NCBI RefSeq assembly: GCF_031834595.1
Contig: NZ_CP115541.1
Coordinates: forward strand, 2,536,501-2,600,500
From: Stenotrophomonas oahuensis
Lineage (GTDB): Bacteria > Pseudomonadota > Gammaproteobacteria > Xanthomonadales > Xanthomonadaceae
Length of the DNA: 64,000 nt
Direction: 5' to 3'
The position numbers were made by a program, and so were the translations under genes. Positions 1 through 8,605 of this stretch are shown here, one piece after another (position 1 is the stretch's first letter; the number at the start of each line of letters is the position of its first letter). The notes under the pieces are model-generated. The model ran no database searches. It was not told where the DNA came from and saw nothing but the letters and a program-made list of their open reading frames with translations.

Positions 1-181
1 GGGGGCGGGCGGGGGCTTTGTTGTTGGATGTCATACGTAGGCTCCAAGGTGCACCTCCCCCGCCAGGATGGCGGGGGAGCCGGGAGGTTGAAAGCCGGTA
101 CGAAACGAACAAACAGAGTTCCGGTACAGCGTATTCCCACGAGGGTGTTGTATTCCGCCACCCTCCCGGCGCTGGACGCAT
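1..181 (-). CDS. possible small ORF running off the window edge
   Basis: Reading leftward from an ATG at 179-181 the frame stays open to base 1 (about 60 codons, beginning MRPAPGGWRNTTPSWEY), with an in-frame TGA a few codons upstream of the ATG. I recognise no domain. A segment just before the ATG (TACGAAACGAACAA on the minus strand) is the inverse of a segment inside the ORF, so the start could lie in a large hairpin. The stretch may equally be a structured non-coding element, and the other end is outside the window. Confidence 0.22.
   Translation of the reverse strand, partial: MRPAPGGWRNTTPSWEYAVPELCLFVSYRLSTSRLPRHPGGGGAPWSLRMTSNNKAPARP
55..79. repeat. perfect GC-rich hairpin
   Basis: Ten-base arms CTCCCCCGCC and GGCGGGGGAG flank an AGGAT loop. 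No T-run follows on either strand, so it is not a convincing intrinsic terminator. It sits beside the longer inverted repeat at 90-204. Confidence 0.6.
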
Positions 182-204
182 CTTGTTCGTTTCGTAGAGC
201 TTTC
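90..204. repeat. long interrupted inverted repeat
   Basis: GAAAGC plus TACGAAACGAACAA (90-112) is mirrored by TTGTTCGTTTCGTA plus GCTTTC (183-204), with a short mismatch in the middle of each arm. The roughly 70-base loop contains an inner GAGGGTG/CACCCTC pair. Function unknown. From 205 to about 477 I see nothing further beyond a weak GATAG/CTATC pair near 240-272. Confidence 0.6.
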
Positions 205-479
205 AAACTCTGGTGCCCACCATGCGGACAAACGCACGATAGCGGAATTCGATTTTCTCTATCGCGCAGATTGAAGTGACGCGTTCGACCAGGCGAAACG
301 ACGCATTGGGCACGGAGTGGGTGGAATTCGTTGCGGGGCAAGGGATTCAATAGTGTGATGCGCGTCGCGGTTTGTGCGGGGTGGGTTTTTCAGTGCGGTG
401 CAGTGACCGTTTGTGATTCGTCGTTTTTGACATGCGGTGCGCGTGGTGAGGGTGTGCGCGGTTTCGATGGGTGCATGTC

Positions 480-792
480 GGTACCGGATGTGGGAAGTGT
501 GCGTGCGGTCGTCTTGCGACCAACCCTACCGGTCAGAGATTTTGCAGAAGACAGAATCGCGTGGTCGCATGCGGAGACGACGCATTTGATTTCCCATGGC
601 CACCGACCATCTGTCGAAGGTGGGGCGGGGTGGGTTTGCGGGACCGTAGAAAACATGGATGTTTTCTACGAGCCCCCATGGATGGGTTTACGGCGTGTCC
701 CGCAAACCCACCCCGGCCCGCCCAAACACGGGAACCGATGACCAAAGGCTGTTTGCCCAGAGCCAACAGCAGCCGGGCAAGCCCGGCTCTAC
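480..792 (-). repeat. dispersed modular palindrome, copy A (type I core)
   Basis: The outer core arms are at 627-644 (GGGGTGGGTTTGCGGGAC) and 697-714 (GTCCCGCAAACCCACCCC). Between them is an inner hairpin at 645-670 with arms CGTAGAAAACAT and ATGTTTTCTACG. The left flank carries the degenerate family sequence around CCGGATGTGG and GGCCACCGAC. The right flank runs through an AACAGCAGCC motif into a SMAG REP hairpin (772-792). The same module order recurs near 27.2, 27.5, 33.2, 40.6 and 59.1 kb, in both orientations. Confidence 0.8.
772..792 (-). repeat. SMAG-type REP
   Basis: GCCGGGC/GCCCGGC hairpin preceded on the minus strand by the GTAG signature. The TAG of that signature is the stop codon of the DUF1287 gene (789-791). 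Confidence 0.8.
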
Positions 793-1448
793 GTGGTCTG
801 CAAGCTGGGCCGGTAATGGCCGATGATGGTGTGCGCGAACAGCAGGTTCTCTTCGCGGGTGCCGCGTGCGATGTTGTGCAGGATCAATGGCGTGCCATCG
901 CTGGCGCGGCGGTCGGAGACGATGCCGACGTGCAGCAGGCCGCTGCCGCTCAGCTTCCACGCCACGATGTCGCCGGCAGCGAAATCACTTGCCTCGGCCG
1001 ACGTTGACTGCTCCCAGCCCTGGCGCTCGAACCAGCGCATCAGGTTCGGCACACGGCGGTGGTCAATGTTCCGGTCCGGGCGGGTCAGGCCCCACAGCGA
1101 CGGATAACTGCTGAAATCCGCGCGCATGTCGTCATGGATGCGTGCCTGCAGGTCCAGACCCTGCTCGCGCAACGCACGCACGATCACATCCGTGCATACA
1201 CCGCGATCTTCCGGCACGTCGCCGCCCGGATAACCCAGCACCACGTAGGCCGGGTCGTACAGCACGGTGCGCCCGATCTGCGCGCGGGCCGCCGCTACCA
1301 GTGGCGGTGATGCCACCACTGGCGATGCCGTGATTGAAGGTGCGGCGTCCGTGGAGGCATCTGCCGCGTCCGGTGCAGGACTGCGTTGGCAGCCCCCCAC
1401 CAGCACCATCCAGATGCCCATCACCAGTGCAACGTCCCTATTGCCCAT
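789..1448 (-). CDS. DUF1287 family lipoprotein
   Basis: 219 aa. A type II signal peptide ends at a lipobox (VGGC, Cys20), followed by an Ala/Pro/Ser-rich linker to about residue 50 and then a DUF1287 domain. That family has an NlpC/P60-like fold; Cys85 in GVCTDV and His173 in LLHVGIVSD fit a Cys-His catalytic pair. I infer a cell-envelope, possibly peptidoglycan-related, hydrolase anchored in a membrane; the substrate is unknown. It is the last gene of the leftward lptD-apaH cluster, 18 bp after apaH. Its TAG stop codon lies inside the GTAG signature of a REP, so the native C-terminus may have been trimmed or extended by repeat insertion. Family call good, function inferred. Confidence 0.85.
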   Translation of the reverse strand: MGNRDVALVMGIWMVLVGGCQRSPAPDAADASTDAAPSITASPVVASPPLVAAARAQIGRTVLYDPAYVVLGYPGGDVPEDRGVCTDVIVRALREQGLDLQARIHDDMRADFSSYPSLWGLTRPDRNIDHRRVPNLMRWFERQGWEQSTSAEASDFAAGDIVAWKLSGSGLLHVGIVSDRRASDGTPLILHNIARGTREENLLFAHTIIGHYRPSLQTT

Positions 1449-1466
1449 CTGAAGCTCCCTTTTGAT

Positions 1467-2477
1467 TTATGCCGTGGCCGGTGGCGTGCCGCCGTCGTTG
1501 CCGCCCGATTCGCGCGGCGGACGTTGCTGCTGGCCTTGTTGCTCGCGACGGGGGCCACGGCGGCGTTGTCCGCGCGGACGCCCCTGCGGCTGCCCGTTGC
1601 CACCGCCACCGCCTTCGCGGCGCGGCTGCGGCGGACGCGGCGGTGCTTCCGGCTTCGGCACGTCGCGGCCCGGTACCTGCACCACGCGCAGTTCGTCGGT
1701 GTCCAGCTGCAGTGCGGTCAGCTTGCCGCCCCACACCGCGCCGGTATCAATGGCGTGCACGCCCTGGGTGATTGTCAAACCCAGCGCCGACCAATGGCCG
1801 CAGACGACCTTCAGGTCGCGCTCGACCCGGCCCGGTACCTCGAACCACGGGTATAAGCCCTGCTCCTGGGTGCCCGGCGTGCCCTTGTCTTCAATGCCGA
1901 TCCGCCCGCGCGGCGTGCAGTAACGCATGCGCGTGAGGATGTTGATGATCGCCCGCGAACGGTCGTAGCCGGTCAGGCCCGGTGACCAGATCGGCTTGTC
2001 GCCGTACATGTTGCGGAACAGCTTGCGGTAGCCATTGCCGTGCAGCTGCGCTTCCACTTCACGCGCATGCTTCTCGGCCAGCTGCGTGGTCCACTTCGGG
2101 GCCAGCCCCGCGTGCACCATCATCCAGCCCAGCTCGCGGTCCACGTGCACCAGCTTCTGCAGACGCAGCCAGTCCAGCAGCACGTCGCGGTCTTCCGCCT
2201 GCACCACCCGCAGCAGGTCCGGGTTGACCTTGCGTTGCTCTTCTTCGGTGCGTGCACCGACAGCGAGCAGCGACAGGTCGTGGTTGCCCAGCACCACCAC
2301 GCTGCTCTCGCGCAGCGAATGCACCAGCCGCAGCGTTTCCAGGGATTGCCCGCCGCGATTCACCAGGTCGCCGCAGAACCACAGCTTGTCCACCGCCGGG
2401 TCGAAGCGGATCTTCTCCAGCAACCGCTGGGTGACCTCATAGCAGCCCTGCAGGTCGCCGATGGCCCAGACACTCAT
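1467..2477 (-). CDS. apaH: symmetrical bis(5'-nucleosyl)-tetraphosphatase (ApaH)
   Basis: 336 aa from the ATG at 2475-2477 (MSVWAIGDLQG). Calcineurin-like phosphoesterase motifs are present: GDLQG at 7-11, GDLVNRG at 36-42 and GNHD at 64-67. The known reaction is hydrolysis of Ap4A to two ADP (and decapping of NpnN-RNA). The open frame continues upstream of this ATG but overlaps apaG antilogously and has no family similarity, so this start is preferred. After roughly residue 278 there is a Pro/Arg/Gly/Gln-rich low-complexity tail that the about 280-aa enterobacterial protein lacks; its positive charge suggests nucleic-acid contact, which is inference. It follows apaG by 13 bp in the lptD-surA-pdxA-rsmA-apaG-apaH order. 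Confidence 0.95.
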   Translation of the reverse strand: MSVWAIGDLQGCYEVTQRLLEKIRFDPAVDKLWFCGDLVNRGGQSLETLRLVHSLRESSVVVLGNHDLSLLAVGARTEEEQRKVNPDLLRVVQAEDRDVLLDWLRLQKLVHVDRELGWMMVHAGLAPKWTTQLAEKHAREVEAQLHGNGYRKLFRNMYGDKPIWSPGLTGYDRSRAIINILTRMRYCTPRGRIGIEDKGTPGTQEQGLYPWFEVPGRVERDLKVVCGHWSALGLTITQGVHAIDTGAVWGGKLTALQLDTDELRVVQVPGRDVPKPEAPPRPPQPRREGGGGGNGQPQGRPRGQRRRGPRREQQGQQQRPPRESGGNDGGTPPATA

Positions 2478-2490
2478 GCGTGCGCCTCCG

Positions 2491-2877
2491 TCAGTGCAGT
2501 GTGCGTGGAATGGCCAGAACGAACGGCTCGATGGTGGCCGCGAACTCGGTGCCATCGTCGGCCACCATGTCGTAATGGCCCTGCATCGTGCCGTGCTCGG
2601 TTTCCAGCATGACACCGGAGGTGTAACGGAACTCTTCACCCGGGCGCAGCCGCGGCTGCTCGCCCACCACGCCTTCCCCGTCCACCTGTTCCACCCGGCC
2701 GTTGCCGTCGGTAATGCGCCAGTGGCGCGCGACCAGACGCGCGGGCACCTGGCCTTCGTTGTGGATGCGGATGCTGTAGGCGAACGCGTAGCGTCCGTCC
2801 TCCGGCGTGGACTGGTCATCGAGAAAGCGGGGGGCCACCTCCACCGAGATGGCGTGTTTTTTTGCTGCGTCAGTCAT
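2491..2877 (-). CDS. apaG: Co2+/Mg2+ efflux-linked protein ApaG
   Basis: 128 aa, the normal length for ApaG, a single fibronectin-III-like DUF525 domain. The family core is visible ([20 protein letters not shown], then [17 protein letters not shown] and GTMQGHYDM). It was genetically linked to Co2+ and Mg2+ tolerance in Salmonella (CorD); the molecular function is not settled. It sits between rsmA (21 bp upstream) and apaH, the classic placement. Confidence 0.95.
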   Translation of the reverse strand: MTDAAKKHAISVEVAPRFLDDQSTPEDGRYAFAYSIRIHNEGQVPARLVARHWRITDGNGRVEQVDGEGVVGEQPRLRPGEEFRYTSGVMLETEHGTMQGHYDMVADDGTEFAATIEPFVLAIPRTLH

Positions 2878-2898
2878 ACGGGCAGTGTAGAGGGTGTT

Positions 2899-3714
2899 TC
2901 AGGCTTCCGCGCGCGGCACGTTGGCCAAGGCGATGAATTGCGCCACTTCCAGCTGTTCGGCACGGGCATCGCTGCGCACGCCGGCGGCTTCAAACTGCTC
3001 GGGCGTGACCACGCCATTGAGCGCGTTGCGCAGCGTCTTGCGGCGCTGACCGAAGGCGGATCTGACCACTTCGGCGAAGCGCTTGCGGTCAATGATGCCC
3101 ACCGTGGCCGGGTCGCGCGGCACCAGCCGCACCACCGCCGAGTCCACCTTCGGCGGCGGCCGGAACGCACCCGGCGGCACCACGAACAGCGAGCTCACCT
3201 TGCACCACGCCTGCAGCATCACGCTCAAGCGGCCATAGACCTTGCTGCCGGGGTCGGCGGCCATGCGGTCCACCACTTCCTTCTGCAGCATGAAGTGCAT
3301 GTCGCGGATCACCGCCGCATGCTCCATGGCATGGAACAGGATCGGCGAGGAAATGTTGTAGGGCAGGTTGCCGACCAGGCGGATCTGGCCACCGGCGGCG
3401 AGCTCGGTGAAGTTCACCTGCAGCACGTCGCGGTGCACGATGGTCAGCTCGCCCAGCGGTTCGGCGGCGGCAGTCAGCGGTGCGATCAGGTCGCGGTCGA
3501 ACTCGATCACGGTCAGGCGCGGGTGGCGGCGCAGCAGCGGCAGGGTGATCGCACCCTGGCCCGGGCCGATCTCGACCAGACGGTCGTCGTCCTTCGGGTT
3601 GACGGCCAGCACGATCTTGTCGATATAGCTGCGGTCGGCCAGGAAGTGCTGGCCGAGCTGCTTTTTGGCCGGGGCGGTGAAACCCGGGGCCGAGGGGGAA
3701 TGCGAAGAAGTCAT
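2899..3714 (-). CDS. rsmA: 16S rRNA (adenine1518/1519-N6)-dimethyltransferase
   Basis: 271 aa. RsmA/KsgA dimethylates A1518 and A1519 in helix 45 of 16S rRNA late in 30S assembly, using SAM. The sequence shows KKQLGQHFL near residue 18, the SAM-binding EIGPGQGA at 48-55 and the catalytic NLPYNIS at 116-122. Length is typical. Its start overlaps the pdxA stop by 4 nt, implying translational coupling. Confidence 0.97.
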   Translation of the reverse strand: MTSSHSPSAPGFTAPAKKQLGQHFLADRSYIDKIVLAVNPKDDDRLVEIGPGQGAITLPLLRRHPRLTVIEFDRDLIAPLTAAAEPLGELTIVHRDVLQVNFTELAAGGQIRLVGNLPYNISSPILFHAMEHAAVIRDMHFMLQKEVVDRMAADPGSKVYGRLSVMLQAWCKVSSLFVVPPGAFRPPPKVDSAVVRLVPRDPATVGIIDRKRFAEVVRSAFGQRRKTLRNALNGVVTPEQFEAAGVRSDARAEQLEVAQFIALANVPRAEA

Positions 3715-4691
3715 ACGCCCATTTTACGTTGAGCGGCCAGCCGGGCGCACAGCGCGGTGGCGGCCAGCAGGCTGGAAGGGTCGGCAATGCCACGCCCGGC
3801 CAGATCCAGCGCGGTGCCGTGGTCCACGGCCACACGCGGGTAGGGCAGGCCCAAGGTGATGTTGACGGCCTGCTCGAAGCCGCTGTACTTCAGCACCGGC
3901 AGGCCCTGGTCGTGGTACATCGCCAGCACGGTGTCGAAACCGGCCAGCTTCTGCGGCAGGAAGGCGGTATCGGCCGGCAGCGGGCCGATCAGATCCATTC
4001 CCTCGGCGCGCAGGCGCTGCATGAGCGGGATGATGACGTCCAGTTCCTCGCGTCCCAGATGCCCGTCCTCGCCGGCGTGCGGGTTCAGTCCCAGCACCGC
4101 GATGCGGGGTGCTGCCAGGCCGAAATCGCGGCGCAGCGCGGTGTGCACGGTGCGCAGGGTCGCGGCCAGGGCGTCGGCGCTGATGGCGTCGGCGACGTCC
4201 CGCAGCGGCAGGTGGGTGGTGGCCAGCGCCACCCGCACGATGTCGTTGGCCAGCATCATCACCACCTTCACGCCGGCCTGGTCGGCCAGCAGTTCGGTGG
4301 TACCGCTGTAGGCAATGCCGCCCTGGTTGATCACCGCCTTGTGCACCGGGCCGGTGACCACCCCGTCCAAGCTGCCGTCCAGGCAGGCCTGGCCGGCCTG
4401 GTGAAGGGCACTGATCACTGCCGAGGCGTTGCTCGGATCGGCCTGGCCGAAGCGCGAAGCGGTGGCATTGGGCACGGCCCGCAAACGCAGATCGCCCGGC
4501 TGGCGGGCGATGGCGTGTTCAGGCAGCAACTGCAGGGGCAGATCCAGCGCGGCGGCGGCAGCGCGCAGGGTGTCCGGATCGGCGAACGCCAGCAGCTGGC
4601 AGTCGGTGCGCGGCAGTTGGATCAGCCGCAGGCAGAGTTCAGGACCGATGCCAGCGGGCTCGCCCGGTACCAGCGCGAGCTGCGGCAGCAT
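3711..4691 (-). CDS. pdxA: 4-hydroxythreonine-4-phosphate dehydrogenase
   Basis: 326 aa from the ATG at 4689-4691 (MLPQLALVPGEPAGIGPEL). PdxA oxidises 4-phosphohydroxy-L-threonine with NAD(P)+ in pyridoxal phosphate synthesis. Metal and substrate motifs are VTGPVHKAVINQ and FDTVLAMYHDQGLPVLKY. The open frame extends further upstream but only as a shadow inside surA; the chosen start is 10 bp after the surA stop and gives the usual length of about 330 aa. Part of the lptD-surA-pdxA-rsmA operon. Confidence 0.96.
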   Translation of the reverse strand: MLPQLALVPGEPAGIGPELCLRLIQLPRTDCQLLAFADPDTLRAAAAALDLPLQLLPEHAIARQPGDLRLRAVPNATASRFGQADPSNASAVISALHQAGQACLDGSLDGVVTGPVHKAVINQGGIAYSGTTELLADQAGVKVVMMLANDIVRVALATTHLPLRDVADAISADALAATLRTVHTALRRDFGLAAPRIAVLGLNPHAGEDGHLGREELDVIIPLMQRLRAEGMDLIGPLPADTAFLPQKLAGFDTVLAMYHDQGLPVLKYSGFEQAVNITLGLPYPRVAVDHGTALDLAGRGIADPSSLLAATALCARLAAQRKMGV

Positions 4692-4701
4692 CGGGGTGCC
4701 C

Positions 4702-6045
4702 TCAGGACTGCGGCGGGGTCGCCGCTGCGGCGGCGTCGCCCTGGCGCAGGTCGACGAAGGCTTCGCCACGAAGTTCCTGCAGGAAGCGGTTGTACTCTTC
4801 TTCCAGCTTGCGGCGGCCGATGGTTTCGCGGATCTGGGCGCGCTTGTTGTCAGCGCTGGCGTCGGTCTGGCGGGTTTCCACACGCTGCACGATGTGCCAG
4901 CCAGCGTCGGTGCGGAACGGCTGGCTGACGCCGCCGTCGCTGACGCCGGTGATCTGCTTGCCGAAGTCCGGGCCGAACGCATCGGCCGGGAACCAGCCGA
5001 GATCGCCGCCCTGGCCCTTGCTGTTGCTGTCTTCGCTGGACTCACGGGCCACGGCCTGGAAGTCCGCACCACCGGCAATGCGGGCCCGCAGGGTGTCGAT
5101 CTTGGCCTTGGCGGCGGCGCTGTCCTGCTGGTCGCTGACCCGGATCAGGATGTGGCGGCCGTGGTATTCGGTGATGGTCTGGCCACCGCCGGCACTGGCG
5201 TTGGCGTCGCGCACTTCCACCAGCTTCAGCAGCTGGAAGCCGCTCGGGCCACGCAGCGGACCGACCACGTCGCCGGCCTTCATCTGGGTCATCATCTGCG
5301 CGAAGGCATTGGGAATTTCGTCCAGGGTGCGCCAGCCCAGGTCGCCGCCTTCCAGCGCGTTCGGGCTGTCGGAATAGCGCACGGCGGCCGCGTTGAAGTC
5401 CAGCTCACCCTTGTCCAGCAGGGCTTTGACGCCGTCGGCCTTCTTCTGGCCGGTGGCGATCTGGTCGGCGCTGGCCGCTTCGGGCAGGGCGATCAGGATG
5501 TGCGCCAGGTGGTACTGGGTGCCGGTGGTGGCTTCCTGCTTCAGCGCGGCGTCCACTTCGCCTTCGCTGACGCTGATGCGGCTCTGCGCGAAGCTCTGGC
5601 GCAGGCGCTGCACGGTGATTTCGTCGCGGACCGAGGCGCGGAAGTCATTGAAATCCACGCCGTCGCCGGCCAGCCGCTGGCGCAGCGCGTCGACGCTGGT
5701 GCCGTTCTGCTGGGCAATCGCGCTGATCGCCTGGTTCAGTTCCTGGTCGCCGACCTTGATGCCGCTGCTTTCGGCGCGGGCCACCTGCAGCTTGACCAGG
5801 ACCAGACGCTCCAGCACCTGGCGGCGCAGCACGTCGTCCGGCGGCAGCTGGTTCTCACGCCCCGCGTACTGGGACTTGATGTTGGTGACGGCGCGGTCCA
5901 GCTCGCTCTGCAGCACCACGTCTTCATCGACGATGGCGGCAATCCGGTCCAGCGACTGGGTCTGCTGGGCCAGCACCTGCAACGGGGCGCTGACCGTGGT
6001 GACTGCCATCAGCGAAGCGAGAAGAACGGGAAGGGTCTTGGTCAT
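4702..6045 (-). CDS. surA: periplasmic chaperone / peptidyl-prolyl isomerase SurA
   Basis: 447 aa. An N-terminal Sec signal peptide (about 1-26) precedes a SurA N-terminal chaperone domain. Two parvulin-type rotamase domains follow, one beginning near YHLAHILIALP and the second near YHGRHILIRVSD, then a C-terminal helix. SurA escorts unfolded outer-membrane proteins, including LptD, across the periplasm. Its ATG overlaps the lptD stop (ATGA), coupling the chaperone to a client. Confidence 0.97.
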   Translation of the reverse strand: MTKTLPVLLASLMAVTTVSAPLQVLAQQTQSLDRIAAIVDEDVVLQSELDRAVTNIKSQYAGRENQLPPDDVLRRQVLERLVLVKLQVARAESSGIKVGDQELNQAISAIAQQNGTSVDALRQRLAGDGVDFNDFRASVRDEITVQRLRQSFAQSRISVSEGEVDAALKQEATTGTQYHLAHILIALPEAASADQIATGQKKADGVKALLDKGELDFNAAAVRYSDSPNALEGGDLGWRTLDEIPNAFAQMMTQMKAGDVVGPLRGPSGFQLLKLVEVRDANASAGGGQTITEYHGRHILIRVSDQQDSAAAKAKIDTLRARIAGGADFQAVARESSEDSNSKGQGGDLGWFPADAFGPDFGKQITGVSDGGVSQPFRTDAGWHIVQRVETRQTDASADNKRAQIRETIGRRKLEEEYNRFLQELRGEAFVDLRQGDAAAAATPPQS

Positions 6046-8498
6046 GGGATCTGGTTCGGATCGTAGTCGTCGCGGGCTGCACCGGTATTGCTGGGCGGCA
6101 CGAGATAGAGGTCGTCGCGGTAATAGCCGAGAATAGCACGGCGCAAGGTGCGGTCCGTGTTCTGGCCGATGGAGCTCAGGCCCTTGAGCACGAACTCGAT
6201 CTGGAACGAGTTGTTCATCTCGCCCTCACGATTGCGCACGTAGCGGCGGGCCAGGGCGCGCACGGCCAGGCAGCAGCTGTCCCACTGCACGCCGCCGATG
6301 ATTTCCAGCGGTTCCTTGTCGGCAATGGAGTAGTAGTAGCGGCCGACCAGGCTCCAGCGCTCGTTGATCGGGTACAGGAACGACAGGTCGGCCTGTTCCA
6401 GCAGGGTGCGATCTGCCTTGGAGGCATTGGCAGATGCGCCCGGATTGACGCGGTAGCGGTAGGTCAGGTTGACGATGCCGTCGTTGGACATCAGGTAGCG
6501 CGCACGCACGCTGGCCAGGTCCTCACGCTTGAGCTTGGGGTCCCACTGGTAGGTGGCCCCCAGGTTCCAGCGGTCGTTGATGGCGTAGTTGGCGTCGGCA
6601 ATCCAGGCCGACTTGCCCTGTTCGACCACGGCGGCCTGGCCGGGCAGGGTCACCCGCGAGTCGTCGAAGTACAGAATCTGGCCGATGCTGCCGGAGAAGC
6701 GCTCGCGACCGGTGTCCTGGTCGATGAAGCGGGTGCTCAGCGCCATGGTCAGCTGGTTGGCGTCGTTCTGCCGGTCCGCGCCGGTGTAGCGCGAGTCGCG
6801 GAACAGCTGGCCCCAGCTGAAGGTGAAGTCACGGGTGTCGAAGATCGGCAGGTCGCTCTGGTCGCGGTACGGCGTGCGCAGGTAGAACAGGCGCGGCTCC
6901 AGCGTGTGCAGGAACGACTTGCCATTGATCTCGGTTTCGCGGTCGAAGAACATGCCGGCATCAAGGCTGACGATCGGCATGCTGCGGTGAGGCGAGGTGT
7001 CGCCCAGCAACTGCTCGGGCGTTGCGGTGGCGGGGTCGATGCCGGCGTCGATCAGGGCCTGACGCCGGGTCTGCTGGGCCAGCCCGCGGTCCAGCTCATA
7101 CCCGGTGTAGCGGTAGGCCAGAGTGGGGGTGACGTACCAGGCTGCACCTGCGAAGGGCATGGTCACGTACGGCTTGACGTCCAGGCGCGAACCATTGAAA
7201 TAAGGGCTGACCACGCCATTGCGCACGTACTCGCCGTCGGCGTCGATGATCTTCTGGTCCACATCATCATGGGTGAAGCGCACCGCTTCGGCGTACACCC
7301 CGGTCTCCAGCCACGACAGCACTGGCTTGTCCCAGGTGAAGAACGCACGCGGCTGGCGCGCGTAGGGCAGCGAGGCCTCGGTCAGGGTGTAGTCGGTCAG
7401 CTGCCAGCGGTCGGCCATCAGGCCGGCGGTCCAGGTTTCGCCGGTGCCGTAGATGCCGATCTGGCTCTGCAGGGTGGAGGTGGTGACGCCGATCAGCTTG
7501 CTGGAGAAGTCCTCCATGTAGCGCTCGTCGCTCACCCACGCCAGATTGGCGCGCGCCTGCCAATGCGTGTTGATGTTGTGGTAGCCCTCGTACTGCACCT
7601 GCCCGCGGTCCTTGTCGCGCAGTTTGTCGTTGGGCAGGTAGGCGGTCTGCAGTTCGCCGCGGCCGCCGTCGTACAGATAGCGGAACTCGTTGTCCAGCAT
7701 GAAACCGCGCTTGCTCATGTAGCGCGGGGTCAGGGTGTCGTCGTAGTTCGGGGCGAGGTTGAAGTAGATCGGCTGGGCGTAGTCGAAGCCGTTGCGTCCG
7801 GACAGGCCGACCTCCGGGTACAGCAGGCCGGTCTGGCGGCGGTCGTCGATCGGGAACTTGAAGTACGGGGCCCACAGCACCGGCACCTTGCCGATGCGCA
7901 ACACGGCGTTGCGTGCGGTGCCGAAGCCTTCGTCGTTGTCCACTTCAATCTGCGGGGCGGACAGCTTCCAGATCGGTTGCGAGGGGTCGCAGGTGGTGTA
8001 GGTGGAGCGGTGCATCTGGCCGACCGCGCCCTGCAGGTCGACCGATTCGGCCCCGCCGTGACCGCGACGATCGACCAGCTGGTACTGGATGTCGCTGATC
8101 TTGTGGGTGTCCGATTCCTGGTTGCCCTCGGCGCGCTGGGCGACCATGCGGAACGAGGAGTCCTGGTAGCGGACATTGCCCTCGGCAATGTAGTTGCCGC
8201 TTTCGGTATCGAAGCTCAGGTGGTCGGTGCCCAGGAACTGGTCGCCGCGCTTGAGGGTGACGTTGCCCTGGTACTGCGGCACGGTGGCGGTGCCGAACAG
8301 CTGGTTGCCTTCGATGTCGGTGGGCTGCTGGTCGCGCGTGGCGGCCGCTTCCTTGTCGGCCTTGGGGGCCTCTTCGAACACTGGCAGGACATCGGCGACC
8401 GGGCACAGGCCCCAGTTCAATGGCTTCTCATCGGCCATGGCAGGCAGGCAGATGGCGATGCTCAGGGGGAGGGGCAGCAGGCGGAGGGCTCGGCGCAC
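6042..8498 (-). CDS. lptD: LPS-assembly outer-membrane protein LptD
   Basis: 818 aa from a GTG at 8496-8498. This start gives a signal peptide (MRRALRLLPLPLSIAICLPAM) ending near MADEKPLNWG. The next part is an OstA/LptA-like N-terminal domain, recognisable from VTLKRGDQFLGTDHLSFD and GNYIAEGNVRYQD. The C-terminal part is a long beta-barrel with alternating aromatic strands. LptD with LptE places lipopolysaccharide in the outer leaflet. The frame is open further upstream, but those codons lack any family match. First gene of the leftward operon through apaH. Confidence 0.95.
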   Translation of the reverse strand: MRRALRLLPLPLSIAICLPAMADEKPLNWGLCPVADVLPVFEEAPKADKEAAATRDQQPTDIEGNQLFGTATVPQYQGNVTLKRGDQFLGTDHLSFDTESGNYIAEGNVRYQDSSFRMVAQRAEGNQESDTHKISDIQYQLVDRRGHGGAESVDLQGAVGQMHRSTYTTCDPSQPIWKLSAPQIEVDNDEGFGTARNAVLRIGKVPVLWAPYFKFPIDDRRQTGLLYPEVGLSGRNGFDYAQPIYFNLAPNYDDTLTPRYMSKRGFMLDNEFRYLYDGGRGELQTAYLPNDKLRDKDRGQVQYEGYHNINTHWQARANLAWVSDERYMEDFSSKLIGVTTSTLQSQIGIYGTGETWTAGLMADRWQLTDYTLTEASLPYARQPRAFFTWDKPVLSWLETGVYAEAVRFTHDDVDQKIIDADGEYVRNGVVSPYFNGSRLDVKPYVTMPFAGAAWYVTPTLAYRYTGYELDRGLAQQTRRQALIDAGIDPATATPEQLLGDTSPHRSMPIVSLDAGMFFDRETEINGKSFLHTLEPRLFYLRTPYRDQSDLPIFDTRDFTFSWGQLFRDSRYTGADRQNDANQLTMALSTRFIDQDTGRERFSGSIGQILYFDDSRVTLPGQAAVVEQGKSAWIADANYAINDRWNLGATYQWDPKLKREDLASVRARYLMSNDGIVNLTYRYRVNPGASANASKADRTLLEQADLSFLYPINERWSLVGRYYYSIADKEPLEIIGGVQWDSCCLAVRALARRYVRNREGEMNNSFQIEFVLKGLSSIGQNTDRTLRRAILGYYRDDLYLVPPSNTGAARDDYDPNQIP

Positions 8499-8605
8499 GC
8501 GGGCTTCGGATTCGGGGGAAAACGGAGGGTAGCTTGCCCCATCGCTTGCATAGGGGCAATGAAGGGCGGTGGCGAAGCGGGGTTCAGGTTCATCCGGACC
8601 CCGGT

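Noticed and set aside
1..280. Retron msr-msd RNA
   Set aside because: Inverted-repeat layout alone is not enough; no reverse transcriptase is visible in the window.
627..740. Short ORFs of the MDVF-EPPW-type repeated at several palindrome copies
   Set aside because: They recur only because the repeat DNA recurs; all six frames of the palindrome give similar peptides and changes between copies preserve pairing, not codons.
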